A DNA stretch of 33,350 bases from Fibrobacter sp. (GCF_017545445.1 NZ_JAFWOM010000040.1:1-33350), one strand, 5' to 3'. Shown: positions 27,011 through 33,350, numbered from the stretch's first letter. Numbers and translations: made by a program. The notes: generated by a model not told the origin, from the sequence alone.

Positions 27011-27835
27011 TTAGATGAACATCATTGTGTTGAGCTTGGCGCGGTACTTCCAAGTGAGTTCGTGCTTGGGGCCGAGAACGCCGAACAGCGTAAGCATTGC
27101 CTTTTTGGCAGCTCCATCGTTCCAGTCGGGGGCTTCGATGAACAAGTTTAGGAATGCTTGAAGCGCAGCTTCGAATTGTTCTTCGCAGGCGAGTTTGCAG
27201 GCTTCGTGATAGACGATGGCCTCTTTGCCTTGTACGTCTTTCTTGGCGACTTCGGCGTGGAAGTCGAGAAGTTCCAAGAGCGATTTCGCTTCGCGGTACT
27301 GGTCATCGGCTTCGTTAAACTTGTTTAAAATTTCTTTTGCTTTTTCGGTATCGCCCATGCCGAGGCTTGCTTTTGCCCACAAGAGTTGGAGCTTCTTGTC
27401 GTTTGGCGATTTGGAAAGCGCGTTGTTCAAAAGTGGTAACGCTTCATCGTAACGCTTGTCTGCAATAGCCTCTTCGAGTGCGTTCATCATGCGGGCTTCG
27501 TCCGAGACGTAGAACTTTTCGAGGCGTTTTTTGAGGTCTGCTTCGGGGAGAACTCCTTGGATGACGTCTGCAATTTGCCCTTTTTCGACGATGTGGATCT
27601 CTGGGACGGACTGCACGCGGAACATCTGGATGAGGCGCATGTTTTCGCGGTCGTCGCAACTTACGACACCGAGCGTAAAATCCATGCTCGTAGAAAGTTG
27701 TCCGAGCAACTGGGAGTACGGGGCGCAATCGGGGTATTCTGCGGAAGAAAAAAGAATGGCGACTGCACGGGTTTCGGAGGCTTGGATAACCTCTGCTTCA
27801 AAATTTTCTGCGGTAATCTGAACTACTTTAGCCAT
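27011..27835 (-). CDS. Thioredoxin-fold/TPR protein, CnoX (YbbN)-like
   Basis: The 274-residue product has a thioredoxin domain (about 1-108) with the cis-Pro segment VQSVPEIHI. At the active site it reads SSAEYPDCAPY, keeping only the second Cys (Cys37), so it cannot be a CxxC oxidoreductase. About 115-270 is helical with TPR-like repeats (RYDEALPLLNNALSKSPNDK; EQFEAALQAFLNLFIEAPDW). This is the layout of CnoX/YbbN, a chaperedoxin that guards substrates for GroEL/DnaK under oxidative stress and also lacks the first Cys. No Shine-Dalgarno is present (CTCCC before ATG); a TATATTTA box lies 5 nt upstream, behind heptad repeats. Confidence 0.8.
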   Translation of the reverse strand: MAKVVQITAENFEAEVIQASETRAVAILFSSAEYPDCAPYSQLLGQLSTSMDFTLGVVSCDDRENMRLIQMFRVQSVPEIHIVEKGQIADVIQGVLPEADLKKRLEKFYVSDEARMMNALEEAIADKRYDEALPLLNNALSKSPNDKKLQLLWAKASLGMGDTEKAKEILNKFNEADDQYREAKSLLELLDFHAEVAKKDVQGKEAIVYHEACKLACEEQFEAALQAFLNLFIEAPDWNDGAAKKAMLTLFGVLGPKHELTWKYRAKLNTMMFI

Positions 27836-27840
27836 GGGAG

Positions 27841-27848
27841 TAAATATA
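27841..27848 (-). promoter_or_regulatory. Promoter box of the CnoX-like gene, near-leaderless
   Basis: The minus strand reads TATATTTA, then CTCCC, then ATG. The repeats at 27854-27881 begin 5 nt upstream of it. Confidence 0.5.
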
Positions 27849-27853
27849 GGAAA

Positions 27854-27881
27854 GTGGTTAGTAAACAGTGGTTGGTAAACA
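27854..27881. repeat. Two 14-bp copies (four 7-bp steps) upstream of the CnoX-like promoter
   Basis: GTGGTTAGTAAACA and GTGGTTGGTAAACA in direct tandem with one mismatch. On the strand of the gene they read ACTAACCAC-like, close to the repeats at 27918-27950 in opposite orientation. Confidence 0.85.
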
Positions 27882-27917
27882 GGGGCGCAACAGAAAAATC
27901 CTTTTTTTTAAAACAAA

Positions 27918-27950
27918 ACCTAACTACTAACCACTAACCACTAACCACTA
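27918..27950. repeat. Tandem 7-bp repeats upstream of the zinc-ribbon gene
   Basis: CTAACCA three times in perfect tandem (27927-27947), plus CTA, and a degenerate CCTAACTA before it. The block ends 5 nt upstream of the TATATT box at 27956. Confidence 0.9.
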
Positions 27951-27955
27951 TTAAC

Positions 27956-27963
27956 TATATTCA
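27956..27963 (+). promoter_or_regulatory. Promoter box of the zinc-ribbon operon, near-leaderless
   Basis: TATATTCA, then AAAGC, then ATG 27969. The same TATATTCAAAAG occurs in the C25 protease promoter at 18867. Confidence 0.5.
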
Positions 27964-27968
27964 AAAGC

Positions 27969-28472
27969 ATGTGTAAATGTTCTTTTTGTGGTTCTGAAGT
28001 CGAGTCTCTCAAAATCGTAAACCTTGATTTGCGGTTTTGTCCGAAGTGCTATTCCATTTATTTCCCGTGCAACCAGACGTTTGCTTTTTATGGCGGACTT
28101 TCGGACAAGACGCGGGAATTGTGGCTCAATGATTTGAAAAAGAAAAATGTGCAAGATCCTCCGTGCGAAAACCCAGTGTGTATTGATCACGGTCAGCCGC
28201 TTGTAAAGGGAAAACTCCCGCATTACGGTTTTGACGGTTACGTGACGACATGCTGCGAAACGTTCCATATGCCGCCATCGAAGGTGATGGAGCTTTTGCA
28301 GTGGTCTTTGGATATCAAGGCCGCTCCGCAGGCGAAAGAAGGAAAACATCATTTCTTCTTCATCCATTGGATAGACTCGTTTGTGACAAAGTTGTTTGGC
28401 GAAAAAGTTGTGGAAGAAGATCCGCTTGATTTGATACAGTACAATCGAACTTTAAGGAAGTTTTTTGAGTAA
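27969..28472 (+). CDS. Zinc-ribbon protein of unknown function
   Basis: A 167-residue hydrophilic protein that begins directly with a zinc ribbon: CSFC (Cys4, Cys7) and CPKC (Cys24, Cys27), with Cys2 and Cys34 beside them. More possible ligands follow (Cys66, Cys71, His74; Cys95, Cys96, His100), so a second metal site is possible. There is no membrane segment. I do not recognise the family. No Shine-Dalgarno is present; the promoter box is 5 nt upstream. Its stop codon is directly followed by the ATG of the next gene (TAA-ATG), so it heads a three-gene operon with a membrane jelly-roll protein and an AI-2E family transporter. Confidence 0.65.
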   Translation: MCKCSFCGSEVESLKIVNLDLRFCPKCYSIYFPCNQTFAFYGGLSDKTRELWLNDLKKKNVQDPPCENPVCIDHGQPLVKGKLPHYGFDGYVTTCCETFHMPPSKVMELLQWSLDIKAAPQAKEGKHHFFFIHWIDSFVTKLFGEKVVEEDPLDLIQYNRTLRKFFE

Positions 28473-29258
28473 ATGAAAAAAGTTAGATGGTGGGGGGTGC
28501 CCTTTTTTCTTGCGCTTTTGATGGCGTGGGGATTCTTTTATATTCGCAGCGGCGAAACGTCGTTGGAACTTTTCCCTGAGCGGACGTTTGAAATCTTTCC
28601 GCTAAATGATAGTGCCGTCGGAGGATATTCGACGAGCGAAGTCCAAGTGACGGATACGCTTTTGACTTCGTCTGTAACGATCCGCTTGGGTAAGGCGTTT
28701 TCTTATGCGGGGGTAGGCTTTAATTTGAAGTCTATGAATAAACGTCCGGCGGGTCTTTTGGACTTGACGAAATACGATTCCATCGAGGTGCGTGTGGCGT
28801 CGAAACGGATGAACTCTATGAACGTTCGCATTTTGACGGATGATCCGGTTTATTCACGCAAGGGCGATTACGCGACGCTCCGTGTTTTGGAAAAACAGAT
28901 TCCGTCGTCGCCTTATTTGCTGATGGGCGGCCCGAAGGAACGTTTCGCGGTGAGCAAGTTTGCGCTTAGCGAGTTCAGAGTTCCCGAATGGTGGTTCTCG
29001 CAACAGGGGCTTGAAAAAGATGACGGTAAGACGTACTTGAACCGGGCTTCGTTCTTTGAAATTGTCAGTGGAGGCTCTACACTTCGTGGCATTCCTGACG
29101 ATATGGAAATCCGCTATGCTCGTATTTGGGGTGACAATGCAGAATTGCACAAAATAATGTATGTCGTGCTTGGCGGAATTTTGCTTGCCTTTGTTCTGTT
29201 TTTTGTTTTGACTTCGAAAAATTGCAGGAGTGAAAATGCAAAGAAATTGGACGCTTGA
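28473..29258 (+). CDS. Membrane-anchored jelly-roll protein of unknown function
   Basis: The 261-residue product has an N-terminal hydrophobic segment (about 7-25) and another near the C-terminus (about 230-250, IMYVVLGGILLAFVLFFVL), with a beta-rich domain between. That domain has segments such as YDSIEVRVASKRMNSMNVRI and ASFFEIVSGGSTLRGIPDDM followed by EIRYARIWG, typical of CIA30/CBM-like jelly-rolls. It is probably a periplasmic sensor or binding domain held by two helices. The short basic cytoplasmic tail has no visible output domain. It abuts the zinc-ribbon gene and overlaps the transporter gene by 23 nt, so the three are co-translated. The function is not known. Confidence 0.6.
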   Translation: MKKVRWWGVPFFLALLMAWGFFYIRSGETSLELFPERTFEIFPLNDSAVGGYSTSEVQVTDTLLTSSVTIRLGKAFSYAGVGFNLKSMNKRPAGLLDLTKYDSIEVRVASKRMNSMNVRILTDDPVYSRKGDYATLRVLEKQIPSSPYLLMGGPKERFAVSKFALSEFRVPEWWFSQQGLEKDDGKTYLNRASFFEIVSGGSTLRGIPDDMEIRYARIWGDNAELHKIMYVVLGGILLAFVLFFVLTSKNCRSENAKKLDA

Positions 29259-30363
29259 TAGGGTAATGCGCTATGTGATGATTGCCGTAGCAGTTGCAGT
29301 GACCCTTTATGTGTTGAATTATTTGAGTGGAGTTTTGTTCCCGTTTTTTGCGGCGTTCTTGATGGCATACATTATGGACCCTCTTGTCTGTAGATTACAG
29401 ATAAGGTTTAAACATCGTGTGATTGCGGTGGTCCTTGTGTTGCTGGGGTGTGCAATCGTGATTGGCGGTTGTATGTATTTCTTTGTGCCAAAAGTGGTTC
29501 ATGAAGTGCAATATCTAGGAACGCTCCTTTCAAAAGTTTTCACGGACTCGACGTGGAGTGAGCGTATTTTAAAATTCTTGCCTGCGGATATGTGGGCATC
29601 GGTGAAGTCGCTTATTTCTTGGGACAGTATTGCAGAAGCGATGGAATCGCTTGATGTTTGGAATGTCCTCCAGACAGTTTCGGGCAAGATTCTTCCTGGA
29701 GCCTGGGACGTGCTGTCGAAAACAACTACTATACTAGTTGGTATTTCGAGTGCGGCTGTCGTATTTATGTACCTTGTCTTCATTATGCTGGATATGCATA
29801 AAATAAGGAAAGGCATTCATCGCTTGATTCCGAGACGTTATCGTCGCGAGGCTGGAGAATTTGCAGGCGCTATTGACCAGTTTATGGGAACGTATTTCCG
29901 AGCTCAGTCCATGGTTGCTTTTACCGTCGGAGTTCTTTATGCGATTGGCTTTAGCATTATGGGACTCCCGATGGGGATTGCGTTTGGACTATTCTCTGGG
30001 GCACTCAACATGATTCCTTACATGCAACTAACGACTATTCCGCTCGCCCTTCTACTGGCTGTGGTTTACGCTTTGGATAAGGGAATGCCGTTTTGGGAAG
30101 TCGCAATTATCATCCTTGCAATATACCTTGTCGTGCAGATTATTCAAGACTTCTTTTTGGTGCCGCACATTGTCGGAAAGTCGATGAACCTTCCGCCGGT
30201 AGGCATTCTTCTTTCGCTCTCGATTTGGGGTAAGTTGCTAGGTTTCTTGGGACTCTTGGTTGCGATTCCGTTTACATGCCTTTGCCTTGTTTATGTCGAA
30301 AAATTGAGGACCAAAGCGGACCAATACGTGGAAGAATCGGGCAGACTGGCTCCCAAGGCTTGA
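29236..30363 (+). CDS. AI-2E family transporter (PerM/YdiK type)
   Basis: ATG 29236 is chosen because AGGAG (29226-29230) lies 5 nt before it; the GTG at 29230 has no spacing. The 375-residue product has paired N-terminal helices (about 10-60), another near 65-85, a soluble segment (about 90-150), then helices to the end. Family segments are visible: a positively charged IRKGIHRLIPRRYRREAG, then FMGTYFRAQSMVAF, GLPMGIAFGLFSGALNMIPY and FFLVPHIVGKSMNLPPVGIL. Members include the TqsA exporter and Na+/H+ antiporter-like proteins; the substrate cannot be predicted. Confidence 0.87.
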   Translation: MQRNWTLDRVMRYVMIAVAVAVTLYVLNYLSGVLFPFFAAFLMAYIMDPLVCRLQIRFKHRVIAVVLVLLGCAIVIGGCMYFFVPKVVHEVQYLGTLLSKVFTDSTWSERILKFLPADMWASVKSLISWDSIAEAMESLDVWNVLQTVSGKILPGAWDVLSKTTTILVGISSAAVVFMYLVFIMLDMHKIRKGIHRLIPRRYRREAGEFAGAIDQFMGTYFRAQSMVAFTVGVLYAIGFSIMGLPMGIAFGLFSGALNMIPYMQLTTIPLALLLAVVYALDKGMPFWEVAIIILAIYLVVQIIQDFFLVPHIVGKSMNLPPVGILLSLSIWGKLLGFLGLLVAIPFTCLCLVYVEKLRTKADQYVEESGRLAPKA

Positions 30364-30424
30364 TTTTATAGGGTTTTAAAAAACTTTTTTCAAATAAAAC
30401 TATTCTACTGGAAGAAAAAAAAAG

Positions 30425-30430
30425 TATAAT
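30425..30430 (+). promoter_or_regulatory. -10 box of the HU gene
   Basis: A perfect TATAAT, 40 nt upstream of the ATG, in an AT-rich stretch with no clear -35. AAGGAG is the ribosome binding site. Confidence 0.45.
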
Positions 30431-30470
30431 ATTACCAAACATTTCACAAATCTAACTCAAGGAGTTAAAA

Positions 30471-30773
30471 ATGAACAAACAAGATCTCATTGAAGCCGTG
30501 CTCGCCAATAAGGAAGCTGGCATCGAATCCAAGGCTGCTGCAGCTCGCGCTATCGACGCAGTTCTCGATGGCATCGCCGCTGGTATCAAGAAAGACGGCA
30601 ACGTCCAGTTGATCGGCTTCGGCACCTTCTCTGTGAAGACCCGCGCTGCTCGCACTGGCCGCAATCCGCAGACTGGCGAAACGATCAAGATCAAGGCTTC
30701 CAAGACCGTGTCCTTCAAGGTCGGTGCCGCTCTCAAGGAAACCGCTGCTAAGAACAAGCCGGCTAAGAAGTAA
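30471..30773 (+). CDS. HU-family DNA-binding protein
   Basis: A 100-residue histone-like protein that bends and compacts DNA. The N-terminal dimer helices are followed by IGFGTFSVKTRAAR and the DNA-binding arm RTGRNPQTGETIKI (61-74), then SKTVSFKVGAALKE. A Lys/Ala-rich tail (AAKNKPAKK) extends about 8 residues past the usual end. Strong AAGGAG ribosome binding site. Codon use is strongly biased to C-ending codons, as expected for a very abundant protein. It is a monocistronic unit with a terminator at 30806-30836. IHF is a less likely alternative. Confidence 0.93.
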   Translation: MNKQDLIEAVLANKEAGIESKAAAARAIDAVLDGIAAGIKKDGNVQLIGFGTFSVKTRAARTGRNPQTGETIKIKASKTVSFKVGAALKETAAKNKPAKK

Positions 30774-30805
30774 TTTCTCTGAGCTAGATTTGCTTTTACG
30801 CAAAG

Positions 30806-30836
30806 AAAAGGGTCGCTTTATGGCGGTCCTTTTTTT
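30806..30836 (+). terminator. Intrinsic terminator of the HU gene
   Basis: AAAAGGGTCGC, loop TTTATG, GCGGTCCTTTTTTT: a stem with two G-T wobbles and a T-run. Confidence 0.85.
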
Positions 30837-30855
30837 GATTGTAGAAAAAGTTTAT

Positions 30856-30861
30856 TATATT
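30856..30861 (+). promoter_or_regulatory. -10 box of the small lipoprotein gene
   Basis: TATATT, 25 nt upstream of ATG 30887. A poor -35-like TTTTGA lies 17 nt further upstream, inside the HU terminator's T-run. Confidence 0.35.
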
Positions 30862-30886
30862 GAGTGTCAATAACTTAGAGGTCTTT

Positions 30887-31087
30887 ATGAAACGATTTTT
30901 TGTGGGAATGCTCCTTGCTGTATCGCTTTTGGGAATTGTTGGATGTACTGAGTATGACCCGAATAGTACAGAAAGGCAAGATCTTCTTGAACAATGCTTG
31001 AATGAGCCGACTCTTCCGATATGCCGAGATAATCCAGGAAATACAGAGCCGGATGATCCTCCTTCAATGGATGAGGATGATTTTTAG
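30887..31087 (+). CDS. Small acidic lipoprotein
   Basis: ATG 30887 (AGAGG upstream) is preferred over the in-frame ATG at 30860 because it starts a clean lipoprotein signal, MKRFFVGMLLAVSLLGIVGC (Cys20). The 66-residue product leaves a mature part of about 47 residues, very acidic and Pro-rich (EPDDPPSMDEDDF), with two more Cys (CLNEPTLPIC) that may form a disulfide. No family is recognised. It may be an outer-membrane or periplasmic lipoprotein. It lies between the HU gene and the carB leader. Confidence 0.7.
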   Translation: MKRFFVGMLLAVSLLGIVGCTEYDPNSTERQDLLEQCLNEPTLPICRDNPGNTEPDDPPSMDEDDF

Positions 31088-31096
31088 CAATTCCTA

Positions 31097-31127
31097 TTGA
31101 AAGGCGCGTTTACATATTCTATATTTG
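31097..31127 (+). promoter_or_regulatory. Probable carB promoter
   Basis: TTG at 31097-31099, 20-base spacer, then a perfect TATATTTG at 31120-31127. Transcription would begin near 31131-31135, about 185 nt upstream of carB, leaving a long leader. Confidence 0.6.
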
Positions 31128-31161
31128 CGCAAGTTTAAGTTTTTGCGAAATAGGGAAGTTG

Positions 31162-31296
31162 ATGAACGTGATGCTGAAAAACTTGAAGCGCAATTGCGAC
31201 ATGCATAGTGTCGCGCCGTTCGCTGCTTTTGCTATTTCCAATGTTGTTTTTAATGCTGGACCATTTGGTTCAGCTTTTTTGTTTTTTAATAAATAA
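31162..31296 (+). CDS. Putative 44-residue leader peptide of carB
   Basis: ATG 31162 has AGGGA at 31152-31156, 5 nt upstream. The ORF codes 44 residues, begins MNVMLKNLKRNCDMHSVAPF and ends in FFNK with TAA at 31294-31296. It runs straight through the hairpin at 31196-31214, the U-rich tract (about 31221-31254) and the whole terminator at 31255-31287, stopping 22 nt before carB. In the enteric pyrBI operon a leader peptide of the same length overlaps the attenuator in the same way; a ribosome close behind RNA polymerase stops the terminator from forming. I infer the same role here: translation of the leader matters, not the peptide itself. Confidence 0.6.
   Translation: MNVMLKNLKRNCDMHSVAPFAAFAISNVVFNAGPFGSAFLFFNK
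31196..31214 (+). promoter_or_regulatory. Possible pause hairpin in the carB leader
   Basis: GCGACA, loop TGCATAG, TGTCGC: six perfect pairs, followed by a T-rich stretch (GCTTTTGCTATTTCC...GTTGTTTTTAAT) where RNA polymerase could slow when UTP is low. Confidence 0.55.
31255..31287 (+). terminator. Attenuator terminator in the carB leader
   Basis: GCTGGACC, loop ATTT, GGTTCAGC: eight pairs with one wobble, then TTTTTTGTTTTTT. It is a convincing intrinsic terminator placed upstream of carB and inside the leader ORF, so it must be bypassed for carB expression. Confidence 0.75.
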
Positions 31297-31318
31297 TTAG
31301 TTCAACGGAGAAAACAAA

Positions 31319-33350
31319 ATGAAGATTGAAGGCATCGACAAAGTCCTTATCATCGGTTCTGGCCCGATCGTAATCGGTCAGGCTTGCGAATTCGACTATT
31401 CCGGCACCCAGGCTTGCAAGGCCCTGCGCGAACAGGGTTACAAGATTGTGCTCGTGAACTCTAACCCGGCTACCATCATGACCGACCCGGTCATGGCCGA
31501 TGCCACCTACATCGAACCGCTGAACGTCGCCCGCTTGACCCAGATTATCGAAAAGGAACGCCCGCAGGCCCTCCTCCCGAACTTGGGCGGTCAGACTGGC
31601 TTGAACCTCGCTTGTGCCCTCAACAAGGCCGGCGTCTTGGACAAGTACGGCGTGAAGGTCATCGGTGTGAACCTCGACGCTATCGAACGCGGCGAAGACC
31701 GTGAAGTCTTCAAGGAAACCATGCAGAAGCTCGGCATCGACACCCCGCGCTCCGGCATTTGCCACTCCGTGGAAGAAGCCGAAAAGATCGTTGCAGAAAT
31801 CGGCTACCCGGTCGTCGTTCGCCCGGCATACACCATGGGCGGTGCAGGCGGCGGTTTCTGCTACAATGTGGAAGAACTCCGCACCATTTGCTCCAACGGT
31901 CTTGAACTCTCGATGACGCACCAGTGCCTCATCGAAGAATCTATCCTCGGTTGGGAAGAACTCGAAGTCGAAGTGGTCCGCGATTCCAAGAACCAGATGA
32001 TCGCCATCTGCTTCATCGAAAACATCGACCCGGTGGGCGTGCATACCGGTGACTCCTTCTGCGCAGCCCCGTTCCTCACCATCGACAAGAAGCTCGAAGA
32101 AGAACTGAAGGAAAAGGCCTTCAAGATTGTGGAATCTATCGGCGTGATTGGCGGTACCAACGTGCAGTTCGCTCACGACCCGAAGACCGGCCGCGTGGTG
32201 ATTATCGAAATCAACCCGCGTACCTCTCGTTCTTCTGCTCTTGCTTCCAAGGCTACCGGCTTCCCGATTGCCCTCATTTCTGCAAAACTCGCCGCAGGCC
32301 TCACCCTCGACCAGATTCCGTACTGGCGCGATGGCTCCCTCGAAAAGTACACCCCGAGCGGTGACTACGTGGTGCTCAAGTTCGCTCGCTGGGCATTCGA
32401 AAAGTTCCGCGGCGTGGATGACTGCCTCGGCACCCAGATGAAGGCCGTGGGCGAAGTCATGGCTATCGGCAAGACCTACAAGGAAACCCTCCAGAAGGCT
32501 ATCCGCGGCCTCGAAAACGGTCGCTCCGGCCTCGGCTTTGCCAAGGACTTCAACAAGAAGAGCAAGGAAGAACTCCTTGAAATGATGAAGACCGCTTCTT
32601 CCGAACGCCACTTCCAGATGTACGAAGCCCTCCGTAAGGGTGCTACCGACGAAGAAATCTTCGCCGCCACTTACGAAAAGGCTTACTTCGTGCAGCAGAT
32701 GCGCGAACTCGTTCAGCTCGAAGAAGAAATGCTCAAGACTCCGGGCCGCCTGCCTGCTGACGAACTCCTCATCAAGGCCAAGAAGGATGGTTTCAGCGAC
32801 AAGTACATCGCGAAGATCCTCGGCATCCGCGAAAAGGATGTGCGCAAGAAGCGCACCGAACTCGGTGTGGTCGAAGGCTGGTGCGCAGTGCCGGTGAGCG
32901 GCGTGAAGGACCAGTACTACTACTACAGCACCTACAACTGCAAGGACGAATCTACCGCTTCCAACAACCCGAAGAAGATCATGATTCTCGGCGGTGGCCC
33001 GAACAGAATCGGTCAGGGTATCGAATTCGACTACTGCTGCTGCCACGCTGCAATGGCCCTCCGCGAAATGGGTTACGAAACCATCATGGTGAACTGCAAC
33101 CCTGAAACGGTTTCTACCGACTACGATACTTCCGACAAGCTGTACTTCGAACCGGTTTCTTTGGAAGACGTGCTCCAGATTTACCACAAGGAAAAGCCGG
33201 CTGGCGTGATCGTGCAGTTCGGTGGTCAGACTCCATTGAAGCTGGCTAAGAAACTTGAGGCTGAAGGTGTACCTATCATCGGTACCTCACCTACCGACAT
33301 CGACCGTGCAGAGGATCGTAAGCTGTTCCAGGAAGTTGTAAACAAGCTAC
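31319..33350 (+). CDS. carB: Carbamoyl-phosphate synthase large subunit, 3' end outside the window
   Basis: CarB makes carbamoyl phosphate, the precursor of pyrimidines and arginine. About 677 codons are present of the usual 1,050-1,100. The first ATP-grasp half is complete: N-terminal IIGSGPIVIGQACEFDYSGT, the ATP-grasp segment VVVRPAYTMGGAGGGF, IEINPRTSRSSALASKATGF, and the oligomerisation domain. The second half begins at about residue 555 (MILGGGPNRIGQGIEFDYCC, QFGGQTPLKLA). GGAG precedes the ATG. Codon use is strongly C-biased, indicating high expression. The small subunit gene carA is not adjacent upstream. The leader with its attenuator suggests control by pyrimidine supply. Confidence 0.95.
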   Translation, partial: MKIEGIDKVLIIGSGPIVIGQACEFDYSGTQACKALREQGYKIVLVNSNPATIMTDPVMADATYIEPLNVARLTQIIEKERPQALLPNLGGQTGLNLACALNKAGVLDKYGVKVIGVNLDAIERGEDREVFKETMQKLGIDTPRSGICHSVEEAEKIVAEIGYPVVVRPAYTMGGAGGGFCYNVEELRTICSNGLELSMTHQCLIEESILGWEELEVEVVRDSKNQMIAICFIENIDPVGVHTGDSFCAAPFLTIDKKLEEELKEKAFKIVESIGVIGGTNVQFAHDPKTGRVVIIEINPRTSRSSALASKATGFPIALISAKLAAGLTLDQIPYWRDGSLEKYTPSGDYVVLKFARWAFEKFRGVDDCLGTQMKAVGEVMAIGKTYKETLQKAIRGLENGRSGLGFAKDFNKKSKEELLEMMKTASSERHFQMYEALRKGATDEEIFAATYEKAYFVQQMRELVQLEEEMLKTPGRLPADELLIKAKKDGFSDKYIAKILGIREKDVRKKRTELGVVEGWCAVPVSGVKDQYYYYSTYNCKDESTASNNPKKIMILGGGPNRIGQGIEFDYCCCHAAMALREMGYETIMVNCNPETVSTDYDTSDKLYFEPVSLEDVLQIYHKEKPAGVIVQFGGQTPLKLAKKLEAEGVPIIGTSPTDIDRAEDRKLFQEVVNKL

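Noticed and set aside
27854..27950. CRISPR-like array between the CnoX-like and zinc-ribbon genes
   Set aside because: Repeats are 7 bp in direct tandem without spacers, and no cas genes are present.
31255..31287. Terminator hairpin as the simple end of the small lipoprotein transcript
   Set aside because: A promoter box and a leader ORF lie between the lipoprotein stop (31087) and the hairpin, so it is better placed in the carB leader, although it could also stop read-through.
31162..31296. Leader ORF as a remnant of carA
   Set aside because: The 44 residues show no CarA motif, the start has its own ribosome binding site, and the ORF overlaps a terminator, which fits a leader peptide better.
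31286..33187. Minus-strand ORF of 633 codons opposite carB
   Set aside because: Antisense shadow of carB caused by its codon bias; the composition (many His, Val, Phe and Glu) is typical of such shadows.

Overview
The window is almost certainly from a Fibrobacter (phylum Fibrobacterota), a fibre-degrading gut bacterium. The clearest marker is the gene at 24714-26693, which carries two copies of the Fibrobacter succinogenes major paralogous (FISUMP) domain. Ser-rich linkers in secreted proteins, a short sigma factor of about 283 residues and promoters that often match TAnnTTTG also fit the Fibrobacter/Chlorobi/Bacteroidetes group. The window is gene-dense; no stretch above about 300 bases lacks a gene. 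I saw no rRNA, tRNA, CRISPR array or intact transposon.

Layout. 1-2242: a short unknown gene cut by the edge, then a convergent membrane sulfatase-like phosphotransferase. 2387-3868: purF. 3869-5676: a decaying accessory patch with interspersed palindromic repeats, a toxin-antitoxin relic in which an antitoxin is fused to a toxin tail, and a subtilase relic. 5677-11565 (minus): a likely operon of S41 protease, MlaE-type permease, DciA-like DUF721 protein, GyrB and a polyprenyl diphosphate synthase. 11680-13927: a sigma-70 factor divergent from a LytS-type histidine kinase. 14093-21387: secreted and envelope proteins, namely a CBM-like protein co-translated with an alpha/beta hydrolase, a lipoprotein, and a gingipain-like C25/caspase-fold protease with a type IX-like C-terminal sorting domain. 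21463-24577 (minus): a biotin-dependent carboxyltransferase alpha subunit and an SH3-domain lipoprotein. 24714-26693: the FISUMP-OmpA protein. 26801-30363: a thioredoxin/TPR chaperone-like gene with a small membrane protein, divergent from a zinc-ribbon, jelly-roll membrane protein and AI-2E transporter operon. 30471-31087: HU and a small lipoprotein. 31120-33350: carB behind an elaborate leader, cut by the right edge.

The strongest regulatory find is the carB leader. It has a promoter, a 44-codon leader ORF with its own ribosome binding site, a hairpin, a U-rich tract and then an intrinsic terminator lying inside the leader ORF. This is the layout of the UTP-sensitive pyrBI attenuator of enteric bacteria. 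The second find is three promoters (23.1 kb and both sides of the 27.9 kb divergent region) in which 7-bp repeats end 5-6 nt upstream of a TATATT box, where a -35 element would be. Third, several genes have the promoter box only 4-5 nt before the ATG and no Shine-Dalgarno, which suggests leaderless transcripts.
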